DNA of 64,000 nucleotides from Casuarius casuarius. Lineage: Eukaryota > Chordata > Aves > Casuariiformes > Casuariidae. Below the pieces are notes generated by a model. The model had not been told where the DNA came from, ran no database searches, and saw nothing but the letters and a program-made list of their open reading frames with translations. The position numbers were made by a program, and so were the translations under genes. Positions 12,431 through 25,246 of this stretch are shown here, piece after piece (the stretch's first letter is position 1; every line of letters begins with the position of its first letter). The stretch covers positions 4,353,988 through 4,417,987 of the forward strand of contig PTFA01000011.1 in NCBI GenBank assembly GCA_003342895.1. The letters run 5' to 3'.

Positions 12431-13683
12431 AACACATATCTCAAGTTAGTTAAATATTTATGCCAGACTTTTTCCATTTTGGCTTCCAGCCTTCATCTGG
12501 GGGTTGCAGTGCAATTTAGGGAGGATNTGAGAAAGTTTTCACAGTTGTATGCAGCAAGCTTTAATTATACATTCTCCATATGGATGCAAATGTTTGATGC
12601 TATACAGATGTTGGCAAGGAATTGACCACCAGGTACCAAAGTAGAAATAGCAGCAGACTTCAGCAAGCAGATCAAAATCTAATTCCCTTGTTATCACTGG
12701 ATGCTGCATAATGCATCAGTTGCTCTTTTGTTCTGATCCAGCCTCTTTTCCTCAGTCAGAGATCTCTGCTGTGAAACACTTCCAGGCAAATGAATAAAAG
12801 AGTGGCCAGCTCTGGAGAGAGGGCATATATGGTTTGGAAATAACTGGAAGTCATAATCTGCATCTTCCCTAGAGTTGGTTTCTGGTGATAGGAGAAGTGT
12901 CTGCCTTTCGAGTCTTCAGATTTTGTTTATAAAGCCCATGCAGGGGTGCCCAAATGTTTTTGCTTTTGTCTCCTGGGAGCCCTGCTACCCAGCCCCTATG
13001 CTATAAAATGCACAAGCCAGGATTGTAAGCTTGAACCATATTATAAAATGCGGGATAGCCATGCTGAGGGGTGAGATGATAACTCTGAGCTGTTGCTGCA
13101 TTTTGGTTCTCAAGCTGTTCCCATGCCATCACACGCAGAAGATGTTTGGTGTTGCGCTGCATGAAGCTGCTGGGCAGAGAAGTAAGCTACACTGAAAATT
13201 AGCTCCAGCAGAGAGATTCACTGCTCTGCTCCTGCCAGCCACCAAAGGAAGCCAGTACTATGAAGATTTACCAGGAAGAGTGAGGACATTGGGTGCTCCT
13301 CTGGATAACATGGGAGCTGGGACTCCCAGTGTTGGGCAAACTCTAGGAACATATCCCCTCTTCTGATCCTGTCATGAGGAAATATATTTGGGTGCATAAT
13401 TCCTGGTGCATTTCCCACCAAAGGAGCAGGGAAACGAAGCTGGCAGGCAAAGATGATTGAGGGCTGTTAGCTGGATTTCCCCCGGAGGATGTCCATGGTT
13501 CCCAAATATCTACTGTATCTGCTACTTTATACACGAATGACACAGATATAAGAGGTTAACTAGCCTACCTCTCCCATGTCCTGACCTTCTACTCTCACCA
13601 CTTTAGACAGAGTTTGCTTTTGCCTTCTCAGAAGCTCGGAACACCAAATTATCTGTAATGTCTTGAGCACATAATTATACTGC

Positions 13684-13704
13684 GTGATTATATTATATAA
13701 TCAC
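13684..13704. repeat. 9-3-9 perfect inverted repeat
   Basis: GTGATTATA (13,684-13,692) and its exact reverse complement TATAATCAC (13,696-13,704) are separated by three bases. The arms contain GATTA cores. The spacing suits either a small hairpin or a dimeric homeodomain site. Confidence 0.75.
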
Positions 13705-14050
13705 TATGATACCTAGAATTTAAATACAGGAGCTTTCACCTTACTGTGCTCTCAATCAGACACTGTCCTCTGACCCAGCCTTGGCAGGGATATACTTCTG
13801 CTGAAGCCTGCATTTTCTGGAGCAGGTTTGGGTAGGGAGATGGCGGGAGGAAGGTGCAGTGTTGGCAAACACCTACCTGTTAGAAATAATACCAGAAGAA
13901 AAAGTGCTTGTGGTGGGCTCTCACAAGGGCATCACACCCTCTAATCAGGTATCATGAGAACGGCTGCTTTGGAGCTACATCTGGGGCATGAGAAGGAGCA
14001 GCAACCCACACCTTCTCTATTTCACCTGCAACCCTCAGGCTCCTGCCTCT

Positions 14051-14086
14051 GAGCTTGCCCAGTTTCACGAGCTTGCCCAGTTTCAC
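14051..14086 (+). repeat. 18-base tandem duplication
   Basis: GAGCTTGCCCAGTTTCAC occurs twice in direct succession without mismatch. The identical copies point to a recent slippage event or an assembly duplication. Confidence 0.9.
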
Positions 14087-17000
14087 AAGTAAGCAGAAAT
14101 GGGCTTACTCACTTCGTAAATGAAAAGACTTCAAGGAAATATGTGGGTGCTCTAGAAGACAGTGTTGTGCTTCACTAAACAGAGCCCTTCCCTTTGAGTC
14201 AGTTTGTGCTTTGGCGATCCAGCCTTTACAGGCAGCTTCTTTCTTTGGGCTAAATTATGAAAACTGTGAGGGATTTCTCAAGTTTTCAGTTAAATTGCAG
14301 TTTTTGCCATTCCAATCTGCTGTTCCCTCTCTGCAGGCAAAAGCAACTGCATTTTCCATGCCACTCAGTCTGTGCTGTGAAATATCTGTCATGCACTACC
14401 CCAGAGATAGCTGCATTGTTGCGGGGGAAGAAATGTTTTTTCTGTCCATGCATGAAAGTGAGTAGATAAATCTCTTGAGATGAAGAGGCAGTTATTTTGT
14501 CCTGAAGAGTGGGATGTGGATGGTGAAAACAGAGAGGCGTCTACAGTAAGCTTCAGCTTAAGAATCAATGTAAGGTATTTATTCCCTGCCGAGGCAAAAG
14601 AGAGCAATCCCGCAATTTTTCTTCTCCTAGGTCAGGAACACAGGAGTGACACTACAGTAACTCAGCTCTTCCCTCTTGAGAGATGGCTGTAGATACAACG
14701 GTTTTAACTTATTGTATTTAATAAGGAGGTGAGAGACAATAAAGCAGCAAAATGAAACTTCAGCCTACAACAGAGCAAAAAGGGGAAATAGGTCAGACAA
14801 AAGTCAAAATACCAAGTCTGGAAATGGGTAATCAGGAGTGTACCGGTTACAAAGCGCTGCCTCTGTAGATTTGTCCCTAAACGTGATGGATGCATTCTTT
14901 CTTTGGTTGCCTATAGTTATGGCTCTTCCATTACTGTTTTGCATCAGAGCAAAAAGAGCTCAGCTCTGTGTGTTACAGCACAGAACTGCTGGAGCTAGGA
15001 GGGGAGAAATCAAAGTAGTCGTGGAGTTGNGTGAGGGGCATCCCTGCGAGGCTGAGTTCATCCATGCAGGCTGTATCACTTTGGGGCCTGGGCTGTACAC
15101 TTTAATATGTCTGTCAGTAATTTCCAGGGCCTTGCTCGAAAGGATCCTCACAATGGAGCACTCGCCAGGGCAGGGAAGCAATGCACAGGAAGGGCTGTGT
15201 GGGCCTCAAGAACTGCTCCGTGGATAAGCATGTGGAGAAGGAGAGGAGTGCAAAAGCATGAGAAGGCTAATAGGGCAGACACCTGCTTTCCCATTGCTCT
15301 GTGAACTTTTGGAGAGATGCAATAAAAGCCCACAGTGTAAGGGACCTGGTTGCCACCTATGCTGCTTCTGACTGGTGGCCCCTGTGCCATCCGTGCTCCA
15401 CCTCAAGGACAGAGCTGCCCATGTGCAGCCCCCAGGGACTCATGAAGTGTTAGGAGAAGGGTTTCATTAGGGCACATGTTTTCCCTGCTTTTCTGGAGAG
15501 TACCTCCTTTCTTTGTTGAGTTGGAAAGTAGAAAGCACAGAGGGCCAAAAAAAGGAGGTGAGAAGAGGCTCTATAGAAGAAGTTCCTAAATAAAGGGAAA
15601 AAAAATTCTCTCATACAGTCTGGTGAGAATAACACGTGGTGCTCTAGTTTCTGGGGGCACGGGTGAAGGGAGCTAGTGAGGATGCCAGAAAAAGAGTGCG
15701 GCAGGCGTCATTGCATGGTGGTGATCTACTTTCAAGTGATACCAGAAAAACCTATTAAATATATAACCCTAGTGCCCAGAAAAATGTGTTAAGAGGTTTA
15801 TTCGTGTAGGAAAGCTTCATCTTATAAATATAGATAAGGGCTTCTTTTTTTCCTTCTTCTTTTCGGATTTCCTATACAGAAAACGTATTTGGACTGTAAT
15901 TTCCCTTCTGGGAGGCTCTACCAAGTTATGCTGCTTTCTGTCTGGCAGAACTGCTATGCCTGTGCTGCAAATGGGATAGCTCAGTGTGATGAGTCCTTCT
16001 CAACACTTATCCCACTACATCCTATTCCAAGCCCGATCCTGCAAAACCTTCGGCACGTGCCTCACTTTAAGAGGGCTGGTGGTGTTACTGAACAGATGTA
16101 GGACTGCTGTGTGCTGAACATGAAGCATACTTGTTGTTCTTTTCAGGGTGTCCCTATTGAGGGGCTGCTGCTGGTTGACCTGTGAGGTGGGACCACATAC
16201 AATACAGAGAGGGGGATGCTGTTCTTTTAAATTTTCATACTCTCTTTCAACATAGGCACTTTCATTTCAGGCCTTGAAGAGGCCTGGGTGGAAATGCTGT
16301 CATGGAGATGAAAAAAATCTGCTTCTCCTTAAGTCTGCAACCTTCCTTGCTCAACAACTCTCTTGCCTCTTCAGGAGGGAGGAATAGGACCTGTCTCAGC
16401 TCTGCAGCCTTATTTACTAACAAAAGTCCAATCATCTTTATGACGAGCACAAATAGACCTGTCTCTCATCTTCACATCCATCTTTTTTAGTCCAAAATAA
16501 AATGCTGTTCTGTTTCTTTGGTGTTTCCTTACGGATGGCTGCCAAACAGCTCAAGTGCAGCAAGGCTAAAACAAGCCCTGTTGTCTTCCTGTCCCGACCT
16601 CCTTGTCTTGTGCCATGTAGCCGGGGCGCAGTCTGCCCTGGCTGTCCACACAGCTGCTTCTCAGTGCCTCAGAACAGCCAGCGCCCCTTCCTCTGGCCTT
16701 GGCTGGGGAGCACTCGCTGCAGATGTCCCTCAGAATGGTGCGTGGTGCTGGGCTGGGTCATCCCACCCTGTGCTTTGCTTTTTGGCTCCCTCTTCACTTC
16801 TCACTCATTATCCTTGACTTTCCAAGCCTTCACAGCTCTTACGTTGTTTCTGGGCTACCCTTTCCCAACCTGTTTCACTCAGCATGGAGGCGTGTGCTGG
16901 CTTTCCCTTCCTGGTTTTTCAGACAAACATCTTTGGGCTGTTTGAAGTGTTTTTGGACCTGCATGCCCATCCTTGCTTCGAAGGAGATCTCTGTGGNCAT

Positions 17001-17774
17001 CCACAGTGCTCTGTTGTCATCCCTTTTCTCCTCTCTTCTAAGTTCCCCTGTCATATGTGGCCATGAATAAATAAACTAAATAACTGCAAATGTAGACATG
17101 TTGGTTGCTTAATCATGATGACTAACATTGCTTCATTGCTTCTTTACGCTCCTCTATCCAGATCCATCTGCTGTTGCTTTGCTTACCAATTGATAACTGT
17201 GAATCAGGGCATTTCCTTCTCCCTTCACTGCCCCAATTGCACAGGGGCTCTAAGTTCACGCCTGTTGCTCCTAGGGCCTATGACAACTTGCAAAATCATC
17301 CCACTCCCCAGAAATGGGGTGATTCATGTCCTGCTGGTACAAAGAAGCTTCCTATTTTGAATTTAAAGGCCCATCCCATGTGTGTGAGTTGTGAAATAAC
17401 ATGGTGATACCATGCTTGAGTTATAATGNAGTTCTCTTTAACTGCTGAGGTGAAAGTAGAGCTACTTTAGAACCAGATTGCAAAACTCCTTCTGCCCTGC
17501 TCCTTGTTGGTCCCTGACACACTTGCAAAAATCCCATTTTACTGTATCTCTACCAAAGTTCTTTGGGTGTTTTTTCTGATAGATTTATGTCTCAGGAGTA
17601 TGATGATGATATCAAATGTGGGCTTTTTCGGCTTTATTAAGACCTCAGAGGTGAGGTCTGTCTCTGCTTTCCCGCAGGCTGGTCTGAGTGCTAGTGCAGT
17701 TACTGACAACTCTTCCTCTTCGGGCAGGGGCGCTTGCCAGGGAATTCATGAAACGCTGCAGGGAGTGTTATTTT

Positions 17775-17865
17775 TCCTATAGAGGTGGAAACCGAGGCAA
17801 AGAGGGGTGCAGTAGCTAACCTAGTATTCTAAAACAAGTCGGCAGGAAAGCCGAGGTAAAAGCGT
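17775..17865 (-). repeat. MIR-like SINE remnant (antisense)
   Basis: The order of words (GGAAACCGAGGCAAAGAG, then GTAGCTAACCTAGTATTCTA, then CAAGTCGGCAGGAAAGCCGAGG) follows the antisense MIR core: 'GGAAACTGAGGCACAGAG', a loss-prone 'TTGCCCAAGGTCAC' segment, then 'CAAGT..GGCAGAGCCGGG'. It is a very diverged fragment, judged from memory of the family consensus and not aligned. Confidence 0.45.
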
Positions 17866-19524
17866 GAGGGTTGTTTGGGGCTGTTCCCCACTGCCAGGGC
17901 CGGCTGGCAGGATTTCTGCTCTCCCCGTAGTGTATCCCTGTGGGTGAGGGCTGATGCTGGTGGACAGGCAGCTGCTGACACCACTTCTTCAGCTCTGGCT
18001 GCCCCGTTGCAGCGCTAGCTCTGGCTGGAAACAGCTGTCTTCAGAGGAATTCAAACAGCACTTTGAAGAAAGCAAAGCAGAACAAATAGCTCTTCTCGAA
18101 AAGCAGTTAGCAAATTCCAGTCTGCAGAGTCCAAAGCCATTTTAGGGCATGTGATGATCCCCTTCTCCTGCTCTTCCCTCTGGGAATAAGGATCTGTTAC
18201 AGCTTATCTGTCAAAGGCGGTTAGTAAGGGAATCTGGCATATGTTTTACTAGAGCAACATTTCAGATTTTCAGTTTGCAGATGCAGTTCCTGCGGCCCCG
18301 GTCTCAATCCCGTCTAACAGCGGGTGGGCTGGTCGGGACGGTCCCAGAGAGGCAGACGCACGTTGTCCCTGCTAGCCAGCCAGGGAGATTTGGCTGATAG
18401 TGAGTGAAAGCCATTTGGGTGGCTGCGAGGGAGCCTGGCTGTGGGGAACCCATGCCCTTAGTTCTCTATTGCTCTGTCCCTTGTGCCATCTTTTCCATCG
18501 GGTAAAGTGGGCGCAAGATAATATCCTCAGGATTTGGTAACTGTCTGTATCAGGGCCAGCTTTTGGCATTGTAGGTGCTTTAAGGCAGCAAGTCGTTGAG
18601 GACAGCAAATCTGCTCTGGTAATAAAGCACCCTGCCAACCTGTTGCCCCTTCTCCCTGATCCTTTGCACAACATTTAACAGGGATGTGAGTAAAGAGGAG
18701 GGGAAGAGCTGTGTCCCTGGTTCTCTGGAAAAGGCTCTGTCCCCATTTCATTCTGGGGTGCAGGTTTGCCTTTCTACCTGCCTGCTTTATTGTTGTAAGG
18801 GCAGCATGAGGAGGCTTGGGCAAGTGCCTGCCCACAGCTCACCTCAAGGAGAAGTGGCAGCCTTGGTCCTGACGGTGCATTAATTTAAAATACCTGGCTG
18901 CAGCACTAATGCACAAAACCTGTTGCCTCCCTGGGGAGACTCTCAGAGCTGGAGAATCAGAGGCAATGAGTCACTTGCAGCTGAGCAGAAAAGCCATTTG
19001 CTGCCTGCCTGTATCATGGGCAGGTATCTGGCTGTCTGTGCAGCATGCTCACAGTCTGGTTTGGGGGAGAAAAGGCAAAGCCTGCTATGTTTGGGACCTG
19101 CTGCCCATGACCTTGTGCTCCTCAGGGTGGATGGTGAAATGCTGAGGGAGAAAGCTCAAGCTGCTAAACTTTGGGATTGGGAGGGGGGCTGGGACCAAAG
19201 CTAAAGCAGGACTTAGGCAGGCTTTGAGTGCTTGAACACAAAGCTGNGCACTGCCCTGTGTACCTGCATACTTCCTGTCCCCACCTCTCTGTAACCACCA
19301 GCCCTTTTTTTCTTTAAATCTGGAGTTTCCCAGGATGCCTGTCATTCTGACCTGTGTATGTGCTCAGAACTGATCCAATCTGAATAGGTAAGTGCCTAGC
19401 ATTTTTCTGAGCTGTATTAGGATTAAAAAAATAAAGACAGTGACATTTACAGGGCTGAATCTGATAAGCAAGCTCCAAAGATGCCCAAGCACAACCTGGC
19501 AGGATCCAGAGCCTAAACTATTAC

Positions 19525-19544
19525 TTTTTTTTTTTTTTTTTTTT
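19525..19544 (+). repeat. Poly-T run (20)
   Basis: An uninterrupted run of 20 T. No recognisable SINE or LINE body lies beside it, so it is listed only as a homopolymer. Confidence 0.9.
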
Positions 19545-21720
19545 AGAGAATGTGTTGGGGGAGGGGATGGTTAGAAGAAGCAAGTCTCATAATTTAGCAT
19601 TCAGGGACCTACCTAGAAGGCAAGAGTCCTGGCCTTTCACCCCTGCTCTTATGAATATTTTATGTTTTATGTAATGACTCTCAAATGTAAAATGCAAAAC
19701 CATCCTGGGAGCAAGGGCACAGAGTCCTGGGCTTCCCCCTCCTACATGAGTCCCAAATCACCTTGTTATTGCATAAGGGTGATCAGCACACGCAGGAAAA
19801 TGCAAACAGAAGTTTCTGCCGTTTCCTGAAATCTGCTGTCAGGCCCAATAATATTTTGAAACGTATGGACTGACTTCAATTACAGAAATGAAGGTGTGGA
19901 CTCTGGAGCCTAATGGTTACGTATTTCTTTCACAGTAACAGTCAATGNGCTTATCACGGCCTGCTGGATGAAAGACATGTTTCAAGATAAATGGGACCAG
20001 TAGAGAGACTGCTTTTTTTGTACAGTCACCCAGGACTGGTTAGAAAGAATCCAGGCACACCCAGAGAATCTCACATTGTTAGACCTGGGCAGGAAATAGT
20101 TTTTCTCTCCTCAGAATGTTTCTCTATAGAAATGTGAAGCGTGAGCAGGAGCTGAAAGTCCTGTGGGATGGGAGGTCAAAAGTGCATTTGACAGAGGTGG
20201 GGGGTTTTTAACCACTGAAACATTAATTTTTGCTGGTTGACATTAAAAAAGGTTTTTGAGGGAAATGCCCATTTGCCAATTTTTCTACGTTGCTTCTCCA
20301 CCCTCTGGGGAAAGGAAAAAAAGGTGAATTGCTGCTCCATCAGTAATTGCAAGGGCTGAGTTCAACACTTTACATGCCTTCTTCTGGCACGTGCTTAAAG
20401 CGGGGGAAGTCTGAATTAATTGGCAAAACATCACAAAATTGGGACTTGAGCTTGATTTTGATAGTTAGAGTTTGAAAGCCTCACCTTTGGACTTGTGCAT
20501 CTTCAGGGAACGCCTTTCGCTCTGCACCTATTCCACAGCTCGAAGCTGCTGCACGTTTCTTAGTGCACCCTCTCCCTAATATCACTTCCAAGCTGGTAGT
20601 ACGATGGTTTTCCTTGCAGACAGATCATAACCCCAGGCGGACTGCAACGTCAAACATGGGGAAATTTATGAAAAAAATTGGCATACTCTTCTGTCAAGCA
20701 ACAGTTAAAAGAAAATCTGTAAACGGATTAGCTGCTGTACACTGTGGTGCTTGCTGACAGATGTCTTGAAAATCTGGAAATGTGTTGATCTACCTTAACA
20801 TAGGAGTTTTTTTGGTTCTCCCTCCTTCTCCTTCTCATCCCTCCACCCATGGCATGAATGGAAATTCCTTGGCATCAGCAGTGCTGCCTGGGAATTGCCT
20901 TGGTGCCTGAATTTTCCACAGACTGGCATACTGATCTCTGGGTGCAATGCAGGCTGAGCTAAACCCAAATACTTAGATGAGTTGCAGATGCCAGCTTCAG
21001 TGCTGCTGCTTTGTGCCAGAGCAGTTAGGATTTTATCTGTGTTCCAACTGCAACCTCTCAGCTCGTTTTAAAGTAGCTTAAATGTTGGCCATTAAATATA
21101 AATATCTTCCTTTTCCTCTGGGTGAAACTGATGTTCAAAACTTCACAGTGTAAATAAGGTCTGGGGAAAATGTTTTGCGCAATGTTTCAGTCAAACCAAG
21201 TGGCTCTAGCCGTTCTCCCCACCTTATCCCTGAGACCTAGCTGTGTTCCCTCTCCCCCTTTTAGCAATATAGCTGAGAGGCTACGACCTCCCTCAAGCAG
21301 TCTTCAGGACTTGGAGTTAGCCATCAGACCCTGAATTTTATGGATTTTGTGGCATCGTCTGGGGCAAACCACACAGGACAACTTAACAAGGTGGGGTTTT
21401 TTCTGCACGGTTTGATTTCTGATTGCTCAGTGTGAGACACTCAGGTGGCCCTGAGGTGAGAGGGACGTGGATGCGCATGCCCCCACGCTCCGAGCGATGC
21501 ATTTTTTTAAACTGTTCATCTCTGACCAGCGTCGCTTCCCTGTAAGAGGGAATTGCTCCAAATCTCCTCCTCCCCTCGGTATCTATTTTCTTCTTGTCAA
21601 GGAAGGCTGTGGCTCCTCCTGGCTTGTGGAGGAGTCGGGAGCCTCCCGCCTTGCTGACAAGACAAGGGCCTGGCTTGTTTGGCTGGGCCAAGTCCCCTTT
21701 TTGCTATTCTTTCAGCTAAA

Positions 21721-21767
21721 GAGGTTGAATGGCCTGTGACTTAAGAGGTTGAATGGCCTGTGACTTA
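21721..21767 (+). repeat. 24-base tandem duplication
   Basis: A 24-base unit beginning GAGGTTGAATGGCCTGTGAC is followed directly by a second copy that is identical for 23 bases. The absence of decay suggests a recent duplication. Confidence 0.9.
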
Positions 21768-22929
21768 CCTCACATCAAAATTCTTCTCTGCTTCCTATGC
21801 CCTGTAACAGAGTCAAGGAAATACAGTGTGGAGAGGAGCAGCCCCGAAACTGCTCTGATACCGTTAGCCATGCAGGTTACCTACCTCCTGCTCCAAAATA
21901 TAAAGTTTGCAAATCTGTCTTAGGCCTTCTTTGCTCCTGCCCTTGCTCACAAGAGGAATGGGGTAAGTGCTCACGGGGGCTGGTACGTGAGGATGTGTAG
22001 CGTTTTGTGCCGAACAAGGAAAGCCACTCTGATTTCATAACATACACAAGNTGCATTTCTGCTAAACTCTCTTTATCTGAGGGCTAGACAACAGTCCAAC
22101 CTCACTTTTCACCTGTGGGTCCCAGGAAACCGGTGCGCACGGGACAGGCGGAGTATTGTGAGGCTGGATGATTATGATATTTTGCTTCCCTAAGGCCAAG
22201 GATGCAATTCCCAGTCACTGCTGTTGCATGACAACAGCATTTGACAGCCCCAAGGTTTGGGAGAAACCTACCCTACTCNCCCTGGTGCACACAGCACCCA
22301 CCTGGTCTCGCCTCTCGCCCAGGCTGTGGACATGGTGGTGTTTCCTGCACCCTTCCTGAGAAGAGGCAGGGCAGAGACACGTCTGTGGCTCAGCACGAGC
22401 ACCGAGCGGGTCAGTGCACCAGCTGGCATNGTCCTTCGTCCTGAGAGCGGGATCCTGCTGCCCGGCCTCCAGCTCTGCCCGCCGATGGAGGGGACGCATG
22501 CCCCACGAGGGGAGCAAAGGGAAAGCAAGTTCAAGCAGCCTGCTGGCACCGACAGCATCACGAGAAAGGCTGTGGGGTGGGCAGGGACCTCATGGATGTA
22601 TCATCAGCCTCGTCTCAGTCATGCCTATCTGCCGCCGGCTATGACAGCGATCCCGCTGCCAAGCAGCAACCGCGTGGCTCGGCCAAAATGATCCAGTTGC
22701 TTCTGGGGAAGGCGCTCGTGAATGACTTGCTTGTGTTTGGCACCCAGATCCACCTTCCTGGAAAGCCTCTTCGCCGCGACCTTGGACTTGAGACGCTTTT
22801 GTGTTTGAAGTGGCTGCGTTGTTAGTGCTTGCTAAGTCACACGAATAAACCACATGGATGGACGTAGGTCCCCAGGGAGACGGAGCCCCGCCGCGAGAGC
22901 TGGAAATGCTTGCGCCGACGCTCATGCTG

Positions 22930-23065
22930 GCTGCCTCGCTAGGTTTGAGGAAGTTGCCCTGTCTGAGCCTCAGTTTCCCCACTGATACCATAGTGAGGAC
23001 AAAATTTTCCTCAAAAGACTAATGAGTGTTTGTAAAGCTCCCTGATGAAGAGTGCTCTTACAGTT
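22930..23065 (+). repeat. MIR-like SINE remnant
   Basis: The words CTGAGCCTCAGTTTCCCCA, a diverged AT-rich middle, then AATGAGTGTTTGTAAAGCTC and GATGAAGAGTGCTCTTA match, in order, the 3' half of MIR-type SINEs ('CTGAGCCTCAGTTTCC', 'TGTTTGTAAAGCGCTT', 'GATGAAAGGCGCTATA'). The 5' tRNA-related half is not recognisable. The assignment is from memory of the family. Confidence 0.6.
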
Positions 23066-24759
23066 GCTAAGCTATTTTTGGGGGGTCAGGGAGGTGAACA
23101 AGTGCAAAGGTGATGAGGCTTCTGAAACACAGGTTCCCATTAAGTCTTTAGCTCACACGGTGCTTATTATAGTCTAATTTGACTGGATTTGGATTAATCT
23201 TATAATGCCATAATGTCATTTCCATGGTCTTTTTATATTTTTATTGTTACTGTGCATTAATGCAATACCCTGCAAGAGCTCTGAGAAGAGGATGTGAATG
23301 CTTAGTGAATCACTGATAACATTTTTGCAGGGCATTTTTATGCTCCTGTTAGGCTCATATGTTGTGAAGTCACACAGTGCCTGTAAATAGTAAGAATGCA
23401 CCAAATTCATCTTGAATTATCTTGCAACAGGCTTCACTTGCTCAAGCAAAGTACTCAGAGCCAAGAAACTAGGCTTCTGCTCCTGGCTTGTCCCTGACCT
23501 GTTCTGTGAGCTTGTCTGAATCACTTCTGTTTGTGTTTTCTTCCCTGCCTTGCTCCGTCTTGTCTCCTCCATTTGGGATGGAAATAGTTTGTACGTATCA
23601 GGATGCAGCCGGTCCCCAGTGTATATCCCATGCCATCTAGAAGAGGCTTCTTGTATCCTCAAACTTTAATGTTCTTTTGTAAGTTTACCCTGAAAGATGC
23701 TTTTTCCTGTCCTGCATCTTGTATTTCTTAATTTACATTTTTTCCTTTGCTATAATTTATTTCTCTAGTCATAAATCTTTTGAAGCATTTGGATGAAAGA
23801 TCTTTATCCATTTAAAGACACTCAAAGTTTACTTCAAAATACCCCCACAGTGCTTGCTCTAAATACTCGTGGGCACATCTACAAGGACTTATAACAGGAG
23901 ACTGTATGCGAAAAATACTAAGTAGGCTCAGTGATATTACCCTGAATGACGTTTCAGCCCTAAAATCATCTGAGAGAAAAGGCAAACAGACTGGTATGTT
24001 CTATCAACTCTTATCATCACCTCTGTTCTTCTTCCAAGTCTTGAAGACAGTCTTGATGTAATTGAAGCTTAAGGGCCAAGGCGTGAGTTTCATTTTCAGC
24101 GCGAATATAATACTAACCCTTTCTCCTCTGCGCTTCTCTGATTAGTCTCTTCTTCGGCTCCTCCGTTCTGAGTGCATGATGAAGCTGCAAGTCAAACCTC
24201 CCACACTGGAAATGTTTCTGCAGACTAATAATGTGGAGCCGTGACAGAGTTTGCTGGGCCACTAGGTACCAGCTACCAGTGTATCTGCCACGACAGCCAG
24301 GCTGGGAAACTAGCCCGTACGGTAACATACCCAGCGCCTGACTTCTGCTGCCTGCAACTCGTAGTGACTTGACATGTTTTATGTAATTTAGGCTTGGTAT
24401 TGCACTGGTTTCTCCCTCTCTGTGGCTCAGATGGGTCGGCTTCCTGCCTCTGCAAGACGTATGCAGGCCTCTGTGTGCCAGCAGCAGGGTCTCCTGCGAA
24501 GGGTCCCTGTGGGATCTGCGCCTTGGGAGGATGCCTTGCTCCCCTACCACTGCCACTCCAGGTCTCTTTTTTTACTCCATGAACAAACAAGCCACTGGGG
24601 GATTCATTTGCAAGGACATTTGAATGCCTGTGCCCTTGAGAAAGGTGCTCTCATTCATCTTTTATTTACAAACAACATAAAACCCAGCCCCAGTGCTGCC
24701 AAATTCGTGCATTTTCGTGTTTCCCGGACATAATACTTCTGATGCATTTCTGGCGTTTA
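23066..24759. other. Intergenic DNA just upstream of the IGSF3 island
   Basis: I recognise no gene or repeat. Open frames around 24,110-24,730 on both strands lack domain features. Sequence becomes CpG-rich from about 24,760. Confidence 0.55.
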
Positions 24760-25215
24760 CCCATTTCAGTGGCGATTGCCTGGGCAGCATCCGCAGCACA
24801 GCAGCGGTGCCTGCGCGCAGCGAGGGCCCACACCTGGCGCTACAACCAGCCGGGGCTGCGGCGCTGGCGGCGGCGGGACGGTCACAACTTGTCCGAAACT
24901 TGGAAAAGCCCCGCCGCTCCTTCTGCTTTGCAGCAGAACAAAAGGCAGCGTTTTTTGACACTTCCCAGGAAGCCGGATGAACACGGGGGGGGGGAAGGGG
25001 GAGTGCTCCCCCCCGCCTTAAAACAAAGAAACGCGGCGTCGCTCCTTGCGCCGACCCCGGCACCACCCCACGACATCAGCGCCGCATTTCGGGTGCAAAC
25101 CCGGCGGGACCCGCCGCGGCCGCGCTGCCCGCCGAGCCCCGGCGGCGGCGCGGCGCTCCGGCCCCGGCGGCGCGGACCGCCCGGCCCCGGCCCCGCGGCG
25201 GTCGGCGGTGGCGGC

Positions 25216-25246
25216 GGGGGGCGGTCCGGGGCGGTCCGGGGCGGGG
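25216..25246 (+). promoter_or_regulatory. Tandem GC-box block, potential G-quadruplex
   Basis: Two consecutive copies of a 10-base unit, GGGGCGGTCC, are followed by GGGGCGGGG. This gives four or more G-runs of at least four bases within 31 bases, which meets the usual intramolecular G-quadruplex pattern. GGGGCGGGG is an SP/KLF-family GC-box. The block sits about 520 bases upstream of the start codon, where a core promoter would be expected. Confidence 0.55.

Larger units (their letters stand above)
12431..22900. other. Intergenic DNA, no gene recognised
   Basis: No exon or known protein domain is visible. The stretch holds an inverted repeat at 13,684-13,704, tandem duplications at 14,051-14,086 and 21,721-21,767, a MIR-like remnant near 17.8 kb, a 20-base poly-T (19,525-19,544) and a pyrimidine-biased stretch (about 16,560-17,060). 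CpG content rises modestly at about 22.1-22.9 kb, without a recognisable gene. Confidence 0.5.

Noticed and set aside
19600..19790. Possible antisense MIR or other SINE (two AGAGTCCTGG phrases)
   Set aside because: The phrase recurs about 95 bases apart, but the rest does not follow a family consensus that I know.
1..24760. A CD2-like neighbour expected upstream of IGSF3 by mammalian synteny
   Set aside because: I recall CD2 lying 5' of IGSF3 in human, but no Ig-like or CD2-like exon with Cys and Trp hallmarks is visible on either strand here.
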